Assembly: GCF_900104725.1 (NCBI RefSeq)
Contig: NZ_LT629758.1
Span: forward strand, 8,580,001 to 8,644,000
DNA length: 64,000 nt
Source of the DNA: Actinoplanes derwentensis
Lineage (GTDB): Bacteria; Actinomycetota; Actinomycetes; Mycobacteriales; Micromonosporaceae
Direction of reading: 5' to 3'
A program made the translations under genes and the position numbers. Under the pieces are notes generated by a model. It saw only the letters and a list, made by a program, of their open reading frames with translations, was not told where the DNA came from and ran no database searches. This document shows, piece by piece, positions 17,297 through 25,037 of this stretch (the first letter of the stretch is position 1; every line of letters starts with the position of its first letter).

Positions 17297-18991
17297 ATGG
17301 CGCCCAGCAACACTCCCGCTGCAAGGCCCGCCGCCCGCCCTCGCAAGGCGCGCGGCGAGGGTCAGTGGGCGCTCGGACACCGCGAGCCGCTCAACCCCAA
17401 CGAGCGCAGCAAGAAGGACGACAACCCGCTCAACGTCCGGGCCCGGATCGAGAACATCTACGCCCACGGTGGTTTCTCCTCGATCGACCCCGCCGACCTG
17501 CGTGGCCGGTTCCGCTGGTGGGGGCTCTACACCCAGCGCAAAGCCGGGATCGACGGCGGCCGGACCGCGGTGCTGGAGCCGGAGGAGCTCGAAGACGAGT
17601 TCTTCATGCTCCGGGTCCGCTGCGACGCCGGCTCGCTGAACCTGGCACAGCTGCGCGTCATCGCCGAGATCTCCACCGAGTTCGGCCGGGACAGCGCCGA
17701 CATCACCGACCGGCAGAACATCCAGCTCCACTGGATCCGGGTCGAGGACGTGCCGGAGATCTGGCGGCGCCTCGAAGCGGTCGGCCTGCAGACCACCGAG
17801 GCCTGCGGTGACTGCCCCCGGGTCGTGCTGGGCAGCCCGGTCGCCGGGGTTTCGGTCGACGAGGTCATCGACGCGACACCGGCCATCGACGAGATCGTCA
17901 AACGTTATGTGGGTGACCCCCAGTACTCGAACCTGCCCCGCAAGTTCAAGTCGGTCATCTCCTGGCTGCCGGACGGTCCCTACCAGGCCAACGACATCTC
18001 CCTGGTCGGCGTCGTGCATCCCGACCACGGTCCCGGTTTCGACCTCTGGGTCGGCGGCGGCCTCTCCACCAACCCGCGCCTGGCCGAACGCCTCGGCGTC
18101 TGGGTGCCGCTCGACGAGATCCCGGACGTCTGGGAGGGCGTCGTCGGCATCTTCCGCGACTACGGATACCGCCGGCTGCGGCACCGCGCCCGCCTGAAGT
18201 TCCTGCTCGCCGACTGGGGAGTGGCGAAGTTCCGGGAGATCCTGGAGAAGGAATACCTCGGCCGCGCCCTGCTCGACGGTCCCGCACCGGAGCTTCCGGA
18301 GAAGCCGCTCGACCACATCGGCGTGCACAAACAGCGGGACGGCCGCAACTACATCGGCGCCGCTCCGGTCGTCGGCCGCACTTCCGGGACTCAGCTCACC
18401 AAGCTCGCCGATCTGGTCGAGTCGCACGGGTCGGAGCGGGTGCGTCTCACCGCGTACCAGAAGCTCCTGGTCTTGGACATCGCCGACGACCAGGTGGAAC
18501 CGTTCATCACCGGCCTCCGGGCCATCGGGCTGGAAGCCCGGCCGTCGGCCTTCCGCCGCGGCACGATGGCCTGCACCGGCATCGAGTACTGCAAACTCGC
18601 CATCGTCGAGACCAAGGCGCGCGGCGAGGCGCTGGTGGCCCGGCTCGAGGACCGGCTCAAGGACTTCGACGCCGACCTCTCCATCCACATCAACGGCTGC
18701 CCCAACGCGTGTGCCCGCACCCAGGTCGCCGACATCGGCCTCAAGGGCCAGCTCGTCATGAACAAGCAGGGCGAGCAGGTCGAAGGCTTCCAGATCCACC
18801 TCGGTGGCGCCCTCGGCATGGCCAAGGGCGAGACGGCCGGCTTCGGGCGCAAGCTTCGCGGCCTCAAAGCCACCGCCGACGAGCTTCCCGAGTACGTGGA
18901 ACGCGTGGCCCGGAACTACCTCGACGGCCGCTCCACTGACGAGACCTTCTCGAACTGGGTGCTCCGGGCCGATGAGGAGCTCCTGAAATGA
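17297..18991 (+). CDS. sir: assimilatory sulfite reductase, ferredoxin-type (siroheme, 4Fe-4S)
   Basis: A 564-residue enzyme reducing sulfite to sulfide. The siroheme/iron-sulfur ligands are CTGIEYC and, 40 residues on, NGCPNAC. Siroheme-binding arginines occur in the DRQNIQLHW and CGDCPR regions, and the active-site Tyr and Cys that are crosslinked in actinobacterial NirA-type enzymes can be placed in RWWGLYTQR and EACGDC. GGAGG nine bases before the ATG at 17297 fixes the start, ten residues inside a longer open frame. The stop overlaps the next start (ATGA). Confidence 0.95.
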   Translation: MAPSNTPAARPAARPRKARGEGQWALGHREPLNPNERSKKDDNPLNVRARIENIYAHGGFSSIDPADLRGRFRWWGLYTQRKAGIDGGRTAVLEPEELEDEFFMLRVRCDAGSLNLAQLRVIAEISTEFGRDSADITDRQNIQLHWIRVEDVPEIWRRLEAVGLQTTEACGDCPRVVLGSPVAGVSVDEVIDATPAIDEIVKRYVGDPQYSNLPRKFKSVISWLPDGPYQANDISLVGVVHPDHGPGFDLWVGGGLSTNPRLAERLGVWVPLDEIPDVWEGVVGIFRDYGYRRLRHRARLKFLLADWGVAKFREILEKEYLGRALLDGPAPELPEKPLDHIGVHKQRDGRNYIGAAPVVGRTSGTQLTKLADLVESHGSERVRLTAYQKLLVLDIADDQVEPFITGLRAIGLEARPSAFRRGTMACTGIEYCKLAIVETKARGEALVARLEDRLKDFDADLSIHINGCPNACARTQVADIGLKGQLVMNKQGEQVEGFQIHLGGALGMAKGETAGFGRKLRGLKATADELPEYVERVARNYLDGRSTDETFSNWVLRADEELLK

Positions 18992-19143
18992 GCGAACGAC
19001 AGGCCCCGATGTACTGCCCGTACTGCGGCGACGAGGACCTGCGTCCCAACGAGGCATCACACGGCGCGTGGGAGTGCCACTCCTGCGCCCGCGTCTTCTC
19101 GATCAAGTTCGTCGGTCTTCTGTCCAAGGGAGTTACCAAATGA
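18988..19143 (+). CDS. small zinc-ribbon protein of the sulfur operon
   Basis: A 51-residue protein with MYCPYCGDEDL and, 17 residues later, ECHSCARVFS: a four-Cys zinc ribbon or iron-sulfur/rubredoxin-like knuckle pair. Its ATG overlaps the sir stop and its stop overlaps the cysH start (ATGA at both ends), so it is translated as part of the operon. It may be an electron-transfer or assembly partner of sulfite or APS reductase; that role is inference. Confidence 0.8.
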   Translation: MSERQAPMYCPYCGDEDLRPNEASHGAWECHSCARVFSIKFVGLLSKGVTK

Positions 19144-19895
19144 GTCTCCTCAACGCCTCCGGCCTGAGCCTGGTCAACCTCGGTGAACCCACGGATTCCT
19201 CGCGCCGGAAGCCCGCCGAGTTGAAGGAACTCGCCGACGCCGCCGCCGTGGCTCTGGAGGGCGCGCCCGCCGAGGAGATCGCCAAGTGGGCGACCGACAC
19301 CTTCGGCTCCCGGTTCTGCGTCACCAGTTCGATGGCCGACGCCGTCGTCGCCCACCTGTTCTCCCGGGTCTCACCCGGCGTCGACGTCGTCTTCCTCGAC
19401 ACCGGCCTGCACTTCCCGGAAACCCTCAAAGTCAAAGACATCGTCATCCGTACGATGAACGTCAACGTCCGCTCGGTCCGGCCCCGGCTCACCGTCGGCC
19501 AGCAGGACGGCGAACACGGCCCCCGCCTCTTCGCCCGCGCCCCCGACGAGTGCTGCTTCCTGCGCAAGGTCGAGCCGCTGGAACGCGCTCTCGCCGAATA
19601 CGACTCCTGGGCCACCGGCCTGCGCCGCGACGAATCCCCGACCCGCGCCAACACGCCGGTCGTCGCGTTCGACGCGAAAAAGGGCAAGGTGAAGGTCAAC
19701 CCGATCGCCGCCTGGACCGAGGACGACGTCAACGCCTACATCAGCCGGTGGAACGTGCCGGTCAACGAACTGTTCAAGAAGGGGTACGGGTCGATCGGCT
19801 GCTGGCCGTGCACCCGCCGTACCAAGGCCGGCGAAGACCCGCGCGCCGGCCGCTGGGCGATGTTCGAGAAGACCGAATGCGGTCTGCACGTCTGA
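19140..19895 (+). CDS. cysH: assimilatory APS (adenylyl-sulfate) reductase
   Basis: A 251-residue enzyme reducing activated sulfate to sulfite. Cys pairs DECCFLRK and GCWPCTRR are the ligands of a [4Fe-4S] cluster, which marks the bacterial APS reductase group rather than PAPS reductase. The catalytic Cys is in the C-terminal ECGLH. A PP-loop region lies around FCVTSSMADAVV, and LDTGLHFPETL follows. Sulfite made here is the substrate of the upstream sir product. Confidence 0.93.
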   Translation: MSLLNASGLSLVNLGEPTDSSRRKPAELKELADAAAVALEGAPAEEIAKWATDTFGSRFCVTSSMADAVVAHLFSRVSPGVDVVFLDTGLHFPETLKVKDIVIRTMNVNVRSVRPRLTVGQQDGEHGPRLFARAPDECCFLRKVEPLERALAEYDSWATGLRRDESPTRANTPVVAFDAKKGKVKVNPIAAWTEDDVNAYISRWNVPVNELFKKGYGSIGCWPCTRRTKAGEDPRAGRWAMFEKTECGLHV

Positions 19896-19956
19896 CCCCC
19901 GATCACCGCCGGCCGTGGTCCTGATGACCCCCGATCACCGGCCGGCCGTGGTCCTG
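19893..19956 (+). repeat. 32-base tandem duplication across the cysH stop and cbiX start
   Basis: The 32 bases from 19893 (TGACCCCCGATCACCG...) are repeated from 19925 with only two or three differences. The first copy contains the cysH stop; the junction between copies creates the ATG used by the next gene. Confidence 0.8.
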
Positions 19957-20868
19957 GTGGCCCACGGCAGCCGGGACCCGCGGGCCGCGGCGTCCACCGC
20001 ACTGCTGGCCCGGGCCGTTCAGCGGGCCCGGCCCGAGTGGCGGGTGCGGGCGTCCTACCTGGACCATGACGGGCCCCGGCCGTTCGACGTGCTGGCCGCG
20101 GTGCCCGGCCCCCGCGCCGTACTCGTGCCACTCCTGCTGACCGCCGCCTACCACGGCCGCGTCGACCTGCCCGCGGTCATCCGCGACGCCGCCACGCTGC
20201 CCCTCACGGTGACCGCCACCGACGTACTCGGCCCGGCCTCCCCGCTGCTGCTGGCCGCCCTCAACCGCCGCCTGACCACAGCCCTCCCCACCTACCGTCC
20301 CTCCGGGCCCGCCCTCGATTCGCCGGAGGCTTCTCCCGGCCACCGGTCGTCCGTGGTCGATCCTGACTCGCTGCTGTTCGGCACTGAGCCAGGGCATCGG
20401 TTGTCCGTGCCCGGGGATCGGTTGTCCGTGGCCGATCAGGGCTGCCGGCTGTTCGCGGGTGGGCTCGACGCCGCCGCTTCTGACTGCCGGCCGCCCTTGG
20501 CCGGGCTGGACGCCGTCGTGCTCGCCGCTGCCGGTACCCGGGATGATGCCGCTCGCGGGACCGTCGCCGACGCGGCCGTCGCTCTGGGGCGGCTTCTGGG
20601 GCTACCGTCAGCGGTCTCCTACGCGTCCGGGCCCGGAGCCCGGGCCGACGAGGCAGTCACCCGTCTGCGTGAAGCCGGAGCCCGGCGAATCGGGGTAGCC
20701 GCCTACTTCCTGGCACCGGGTCTGCTCTACGACGCGGCGATTGCCGCCGCCATTTCCGCCGGTGCGGTCGCGGTCGCCGAACCTCTCGGCGACGCCCCAG
20801 AGCTGGTACGCCTGGTGGTCTCACGCGCCGAACCGGTCCTGAGCCGCCCCCTAGCCGTTGCGGCCTGA
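19924..20868 (+). CDS. sirohydrochlorin chelatase (CbiX/SirB family) with an unusual linker
   Basis: A 314-residue two-module chelatase that would insert iron into sirohydrochlorin to make the siroheme needed by sulfite reductase in the same operon. The first module starts VVLVAHGSRDP (catalytic His) and has a second His in TAAYHGRVDLP. The second module runs from about residue 192 (DAVVLAAAGTRDDA). Between them, residues about 122-185 are an extra low-complexity linker containing three in-frame copies of a short DNA repeat. The ATG at 19924 arises from a tandem duplication; a GTG nine bases upstream is also in frame. Confidence 0.85.
   Translation: MTPDHRPAVVLVAHGSRDPRAAASTALLARAVQRARPEWRVRASYLDHDGPRPFDVLAAVPGPRAVLVPLLLTAAYHGRVDLPAVIRDAATLPLTVTATDVLGPASPLLLAALNRRLTTALPTYRPSGPALDSPEASPGHRSSVVDPDSLLFGTEPGHRLSVPGDRLSVADQGCRLFAGGLDAAASDCRPPLAGLDAVVLAAAGTRDDAARGTVADAAVALGRLLGLPSAVSYASGPGARADEAVTRLREAGARRIGVAAYFLAPGLLYDAAIAAAISAGAVAVAEPLGDAPELVRLVVSRAEPVLSRPLAVAA
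20345..20430 (+). repeat. three in-frame copies of GGTTGTCCGTG inside the chelatase linker
   Basis: Copies begin at 20345 (one change), 20399 and 20420. Spacings of 54 and 21 bases are multiples of three, so the repeats lengthen the protein linker without shifting the frame. Confidence 0.7.
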
Positions 20869-21131
20869 CCCCACCGCCCCGCGCTCGCCGCCTCGCGGTA
20901 GCCCCGTTCTCCTGCGGTAGGTCCGCCGCTGGGCCGCTCAGCCCAGCAAGGTGAGCCATGTCGGGCTGCAGATCGAACCGCAACTCACCATGCCTGTTTT
21001 CACTTGCCCGTTGGCCGCCCCGGCCGGCCGGGGCCGACTTGGCGTGTCGAGTGGGGGTGCGGATCGACCACAGCGCGGCACCCTGTCCTGCCGCGCCCGG
21101 CGGTGAGTAGGGGGCGGATCAAACCGCAACT

Positions 21132-21166
21132 TGGCACGCCCGTCTGGCACGCCTGTCTGGCACCTC
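21132..21166 (+). repeat. 13-base tandem repeat, about 2.7 copies
   Basis: TGGCACGCCCGTC at 21132, TGGCACGCCTGTC at 21145 and a partial third copy at 21158. It lies in the non-coding spacer. Confidence 0.6.
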
Positions 21167-21626
21167 TGGCCATGCCGGGACTGGTGTGATGGGCCGAGGA
21201 CTGGGGCTGGGGCTGGGACAGGCCGTGGGACCGCAGGGGCTTTGCCTCAGGTCGGCGTTTGGGCCCTGGAGATCCACTGTGTGCGGTTGGCGGGCACTGG
21301 GGCCACCCTGGTGTGGGGTGGCGGCCTCGGCGGGCTCAGTGGGCCGTAGAGGCCGGCTTGCTGAGAGATGGCTGCCAATGTCGGTAGAGGTTGCTGAGAG
21401 GTCGGCGCCGCCGTCACTCTGGGTGTTGATCACTCTGCTTTGTGCGACGAATCGGCAATGCGAGAGAGTGAATCGTGATCGTCCAATGCGGAGTGTGCCG
21501 GAGTGGCGACGCAAAGCGGCTTGATCAGAATTTCGAGATCATTTCGGCGATCCGGTTAAACGTACCGTGATCGTATTAGCGCACTGTGGAATGAGAACGC
21601 AGGGTGAGTGACCGCAAACAGCAAGA

Positions 21627-21652
21627 CGCCCCGTGCCGACCGGCCCGGGGCG
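21627..21652 (-). terminator. terminator of whiB1
   Basis: Arms CGCCCCG and CGGGGCG with a 12-base loop, 25 bases downstream of the whiB1 stop. On the minus strand a T-rich stretch (TCTTGCTGTTTG) follows. Confidence 0.6.
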
Positions 21653-21676
21653 CAAATGCTGTGTGGGGGATTGATT

Positions 21677-21931
21677 TCAGGCGGTGGGAGCGCCGACTCG
21701 AAGGCCACCGCGACGCTTGACCGCGCGGCGTTCATCTTCGCTCATCCCGCCCCATACGCCGGCGTCCTGCCCGGAATCGAGTGCCCACGAAAGGCATCCC
21801 TCGGTCACCGGGCACCGCCGGCACACGGCCTTGGCCTGCTCGACCTGCAGGAGCGCCGGCCCACTCGTCCCGATCGGGAAGAACAGCTCGGGGTCCTCGT
21901 CGCGGCAGATCGCATCGTGACGCCAGTCCAT
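21677..21931 (-). CDS. whiB1: WhiB1/WblE-type iron-sulfur regulator
   Basis: An 84-residue protein with the cluster ligands in AICRDED, AVCRRCPVTEGC and the turn GVWGGMSEDERR, followed by a basic KRRGG tail. Length and text match WhiB1/WblE, an essential NO-sensitive regulator in mycobacteria. AAGGAG stands before the ATG. The long upstream region carries two CRP-like sites, which fits cAMP-CRP control known for whiB1 in M. tuberculosis. Confidence 0.93.
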   Translation of the reverse strand: MDWRHDAICRDEDPELFFPIGTSGPALLQVEQAKAVCRRCPVTEGCLSWALDSGQDAGVWGGMSEDERRAVKRRGGLRVGAPTA

Positions 21932-22120
21932 GGCGGCAAACTCCTTGTTTCGGATGGGGTAATGAAAACAGTGCTGTTTACCTATATGCGAGCGCAGTCG
22001 TTGGCGACGGCTTGTACCCGTACGATCACCGATGCGTCAGCAAGCTTTTGTGTTTGGTGGCTCTTCCGCGCTTCTGTATTAGGAACGCGCACAAGCAGCA
22101 ACCGGTTACTTCTTATCGCT

Positions 22121-22136
22121 TGTGAATGCTTTCACG
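22121..22136. promoter_or_regulatory. CRP-like binding site upstream of whiB1
   Basis: TGTGA-N6-TCACG, nine of ten conserved positions of TGTGA-N6-TCACA. Its centre is about 197 bases before the whiB1 ATG. Confidence 0.55.
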
Positions 22137-22180
22137 AACTCACGCGATGTCAAGGGTAGCGCCGGAAGTTTCTCCCGGTG

Positions 22181-22196
22181 GGTGAGCTGGCTCACG
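22181..22196. promoter_or_regulatory. second CRP-like palindrome upstream of whiB1
   Basis: GGTGA-N6-TCACG. The inner 14 bases GTGAGCTGGCTCAC are a perfect palindrome except for the central TG. Its centre is about 257 bases before the whiB1 ATG and 60 bases from the first site. Confidence 0.45.
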
Positions 22197-22343
22197 CACC
22201 CATATGTCCGGTTCTGCCGCTCCCGGCGGAGCCGGTTGACGAACGCTCCCATCAATGTAGTACGGTCTCGCCCACTTCGCCGACCTTTTACCCGGGTTTC
22301 TGTAACGGATCGTGAGCGCCTGTCCGGTACACCTACCCCGAAG

Positions 22344-23294
22344 TCAGCAGACCACACGTAAGGCTGAGGGGACGGACACAAAGTGCACCTTCTGCCGTTC
22401 CCCTAGGTAGTCGCCGTCCAGCTGGAAGGGCTGGGGCCGGGAGGCCACCACCGTGAACTCCGCGACGTCATGCCGGCGCAACACCTGTTTACCTCGCGGA
22501 TCACCGGCCTGCCACGCGAGTTCTGTCACGGTCCGCGCACTGCGCGGAATGGTCAGCCTCCGAAGTGCGGTGACATCCAGCCCGAGATCGAACGAGGCGT
22601 CCGGATTCAAATGGACAGGGCGGTCGCCCAGGTACGTCCAGGGCGCGGTGTTCTGCACGATCACGGTGCTGAGCCCGGTGTCCGGAGTCTCACCCGGGCG
22701 CTCCAGCGTGAGCGGCGGATTCTTCCGGCCGGCGCCGGTGAGGAACTGTCCGGACATCGCCCGCAGGTAGAGAGCCGGTGTCGAGGTGCGGCCCCGTCGC
22801 CGGGCCTGTTCGACCCGGCGGATCGTCGCGGCGTCCCAGCCGAGCCCGGCGGTGAAGGTGAACCAGCGGTCGTCGGCGCGACCGAGACCGATCACCCGGT
22901 GGCGGCCGTCGCGCAGCCGGTCCAGGATCACGCCGGTCCCGTCCGTCGCATCGCGAGGCAGGCCGAGAGCGCGGGCGAAGACGTTGGTGGAGCCGCCGGG
23001 CACCACGGCCAGGGCCGGCAGTCGACCGGCGAGCGGACCGGGCCGGTCACTGACCGCGGACGATGCGGTGAGCAGGCCGTTGACCGCCTCGTTGACGGTG
23101 CCGTCACCACCGAGCGTAACGACCACATCGACACCGCTCTCCGCCGCGTCGCGAGCCAACGTCGTAGCGTGACCGCGTCGTTCGGTGTGCCGCACCGTCA
23201 GATCCACCGTGCCGCTCAACGCCCGTACCAGAACGTCCCGGCTGTGCTCACTGGTCGCCGTCGCCCGGGGATTGACCACCAGCAACGCTCGCAT
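22344..23294 (-). CDS. diacylglycerol/sphingosine kinase-like lipid kinase
   Basis: A 316-residue protein of the DAGK catalytic family. The start MRALLVVNPRA is the usual first strand; LGGDGTVNEAVNG is the ATP/phosphate loop and VVPGGSTNVFARALGLP the second signature. The C-terminal beta domain ends PFQLDGDYLGE. It phosphorylates a membrane lipid, probably diacylglycerol. The ATG at 23294 is used because the family sequence begins there; upstream codons in frame look non-coding. Confidence 0.9.
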   Translation of the reverse strand: MRALLVVNPRATATSEHSRDVLVRALSGTVDLTVRHTERRGHATTLARDAAESGVDVVVTLGGDGTVNEAVNGLLTASSAVSDRPGPLAGRLPALAVVPGGSTNVFARALGLPRDATDGTGVILDRLRDGRHRVIGLGRADDRWFTFTAGLGWDAATIRRVEQARRRGRTSTPALYLRAMSGQFLTGAGRKNPPLTLERPGETPDTGLSTVIVQNTAPWTYLGDRPVHLNPDASFDLGLDVTALRRLTIPRSARTVTELAWQAGDPRGKQVLRRHDVAEFTVVASRPQPFQLDGDYLGERQKVHFVSVPSALRVVC

Positions 23295-23346
23295 GCGCGG
23301 CACTGTATCCGGAGGGGTGTGCTCAGGGTATGGGTAAGGTGCAGCA

Positions 23347-23742
23347 GTGACCGGTGAGAAGTCCATGACCATCAGTGCCGCGCCCCTCGACTGGGGGGTC
23401 CGGCTCCTCTACCTGCAGGGCGCCGGGCTCGCTGTGCTCACCGCGTACCTGATCGTCCTTGATCTGACCCGCGACGACGTGGTCATCGCGATCGCCGCCT
23501 CGCTCACCGTGATGTCCGCCCTCGCTGCGGCTTCGGTCCTGCTGGTCGCGCGCGCCCTCGGCCGCCGTTCCGTCCGGGCGCGCGGGCCGGCCGTGGTCGT
23601 TCAGCTGTTCGTGCTGGCCACCGGCGGTTTCCTGGTGCAGTACGGCACGCTCTGGGCCGGGGTCGGGCTGCTGATCCTGGGCGCGGTGACGGCGGCTCTG
23701 GTGCTGGTTCCGCCGAGTAGTCGAGCGTTGGGCGTCGATTAG
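23347..23742 (+). CDS. small integral membrane protein, four predicted helices
   Basis: A 131-residue hydrophobic protein with helices around residues 20-40, 46-68, 80-98 and 102-120. No catalytic motif. Either GTG at 23347 (AAGGTG upstream) or ATG at 23365 may start it. It is divergent from the lipid kinase and common in actinobacteria as an uncharacterised protein. Confidence 0.7.
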   Translation: MTGEKSMTISAAPLDWGVRLLYLQGAGLAVLTAYLIVLDLTRDDVVIAIAASLTVMSALAAASVLLVARALGRRSVRARGPAVVVQLFVLATGGFLVQYGTLWAGVGLLILGAVTAALVLVPPSSRALGVD

Positions 23743-23780
23743 CGGGTCCTGGCTAGCGGATCAGGGCCTAACCTGAACGG

Positions 23781-24473
23781 GTGACCGGCTCAACGGTGCG
23801 CCCACCCGCATATCAACAGCTCGCTGACGAGTTGCGTGCGGAGATCACGTCAGGGCGACTGCAACCTGGCGAGCGTCTCCCACCCGAACCTGAACTGTGC
23901 GTCAAGATCGGCGTCAGCCGGAGCACGGTGCGTGAGGCTCTTCGCCTGCTCGCCAGCCAGCACCTCATCGTCACGACGAGAGGTGTCACCGGCGGTAGTT
24001 TCGTCGCCCACCCGGACGCCACACAGTTGGCGGACAGTCTCTCGACGGGCTTCGCCCTACTCACCCACTCGGCCGCTGTCGGGTTTGCCGACCTGCTCGA
24101 ACTGCGCCGAGCGCTGGAGGTGCCGGCCGCCGGGCTGGCCGCGCTCCGCCGGGACGACTCGCATCTGCTCGAACTGCGCAGCGCGCTCTTCGATCCGGCG
24201 ATCGACGACTTCGACACGATGATGGCCGCGCATTCGGCCTTCCATCGCGCGATGGCGAAAGCGACCGGGAACCCGCTTTTCGAACTGGTGGGGCGGCCGC
24301 TCTACCAGGTCAGTTACGGCGAAGAGGTGATCGGGGACCTACCCGAGGGTTACTGGGTGCGCATCGACGCGGATCATCGGGCGATCCTCGCCTGCCTCAC
24401 CGACGGCGACGCTGAGGGCGCACGGCGTGCGGCGGCGGCCCACCTCGATTACATCGCCGAGACGGTGCGCTGA
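23781..24473 (+). CDS. FadR-subfamily GntR transcriptional regulator
   Basis: A 230-residue regulator. The N-terminal winged helix shows LADELRAEITSGRLQPGERLPPE and VSRSTVREALRLLASQHLI; the C-terminal FCD ligand domain shows LLELRRALEVPAAGLAAL, HSAFHRAMAKATGNPLF and the metal-ligand type DHRAILACLTDGD. It would bind an organic acid and control a nearby operon, but the target is not evident; the malic enzyme gene lies 1.5 kb away. Confidence 0.88.
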   Translation: MTGSTVRPPAYQQLADELRAEITSGRLQPGERLPPEPELCVKIGVSRSTVREALRLLASQHLIVTTRGVTGGSFVAHPDATQLADSLSTGFALLTHSAAVGFADLLELRRALEVPAAGLAALRRDDSHLLELRSALFDPAIDDFDTMMAAHSAFHRAMAKATGNPLFELVGRPLYQVSYGEEVIGDLPEGYWVRIDADHRAILACLTDGDAEGARRAAAAHLDYIAETVR

Positions 24474-24484
24474 AACTTCAGGAA

Positions 24485-24892
24485 CTAAAAGTCGGTACGC
24501 CGGGTGAGCAGGCGGATCGTCGCATAGCGACCGTTTGCCTGAGCCTCGGCGGATGTCGTGAGAGCCGTCAGCACTTTCCACGCGAACGACGACTCGGACG
24601 GTAGTTTCGCCCCGCGGACCGTGGCGACCGTCACCTCGACGGTGAGCGCGTCCTCGGTCACCGCGAACCGGCACTCCAGCTCCGCGTTGCGGGTGGCGAT
24701 CGCCAGCAGCATGGCGCACGCCTCGTCGACGGCGATGCGCAGATCCTCGATCTCGTCGAGGGCAAAGTGCAGACGGGCAGCCAAGCCCGCCGTGGCCGTC
24801 CGGAGGACGCCCAAGTATCCGCCGTCGGCCGGCACCGTCAGCAGTACGACGTCGTCTCCGACGTCCGGCTCGGTATCCGTCACCTGTGTCAC
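24485..24892 (-). CDS. RsbW/UsfX-like anti-sigma or ATP-binding regulatory protein
   Basis: A 135-residue protein with a GHKL-like fold: FALDEIEDLRIAVDEACAMLL corresponds to the N box region of anti-sigma-F kinases. Glycine-rich lid motifs are weak, so ATP binding is uncertain. The GTG at 24892 follows GGGAGGAGGGGG. In many actinobacteria such a gene precedes sigF/sigB; no sigma gene is adjacent here, so it is an orphan. Confidence 0.78.
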   Translation of the reverse strand: MTQVTDTEPDVGDDVVLLTVPADGGYLGVLRTATAGLAARLHFALDEIEDLRIAVDEACAMLLAIATRNAELECRFAVTEDALTVEVTVATVRGAKLPSESSFAWKVLTALTTSAEAQANGRYATIRLLTRRTDF

Positions 24893-25037
24893 CCGGTCCC
24901 CCTCCTCCCGATGGAGAGACTGTAGCGGCTGAAGGACGCTACGGGACCACCCGGTCACCGCCTGTTTTCCACAAACCGGAGAAAACGCGACAGCCGACCA
25001 CCATAGGGCGGCCGGCCGTCGAGTGAATCCGCGAGGC

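Larger units (their letters stand above)
20869..21676. other. 808-base intergenic region without a supported gene
   Basis: This lies between the convergent chelatase gene and whiB1. Short open frames here lack coding bias and family likeness. It holds a repeated 15-mer (GATCGAACCGCAACT at 20971-20985, one change at 21117-21131), a 13-base tandem repeat and G-rich runs near 21204-21222. The right end (about 21520-21620) is less G/C-rich. Confidence 0.6.
21932..22343. promoter_or_regulatory. 412-base intergenic region upstream of whiB1
   Basis: No supported gene. It contains the whiB1 promoter region and two CRP-like palindromes (22121-22136 and 22181-22196). A possible -10 element reads TATAGG on the minus strand near 21986-21991. 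Its relatively low G/C content compared with neighbours fits a regulatory region. Confidence 0.6.

Noticed and set aside
17234..19060. A 608-residue open frame opposite the sulfite reductase gene.
   Set aside because: Long antisense frames are common at this G/C content; it has no ribosome site or family likeness.
21186..21524. A 112-codon frame in the chelatase-whiB1 spacer.
   Set aside because: It starts in G-rich repeats, lacks a ribosome site and has weak codon bias.
22106..22381. A 91-codon minus-strand frame between whiB1 and the lipid kinase.
   Set aside because: No family likeness; codon third positions are not G/C-biased and it overlaps the CRP-like sites.
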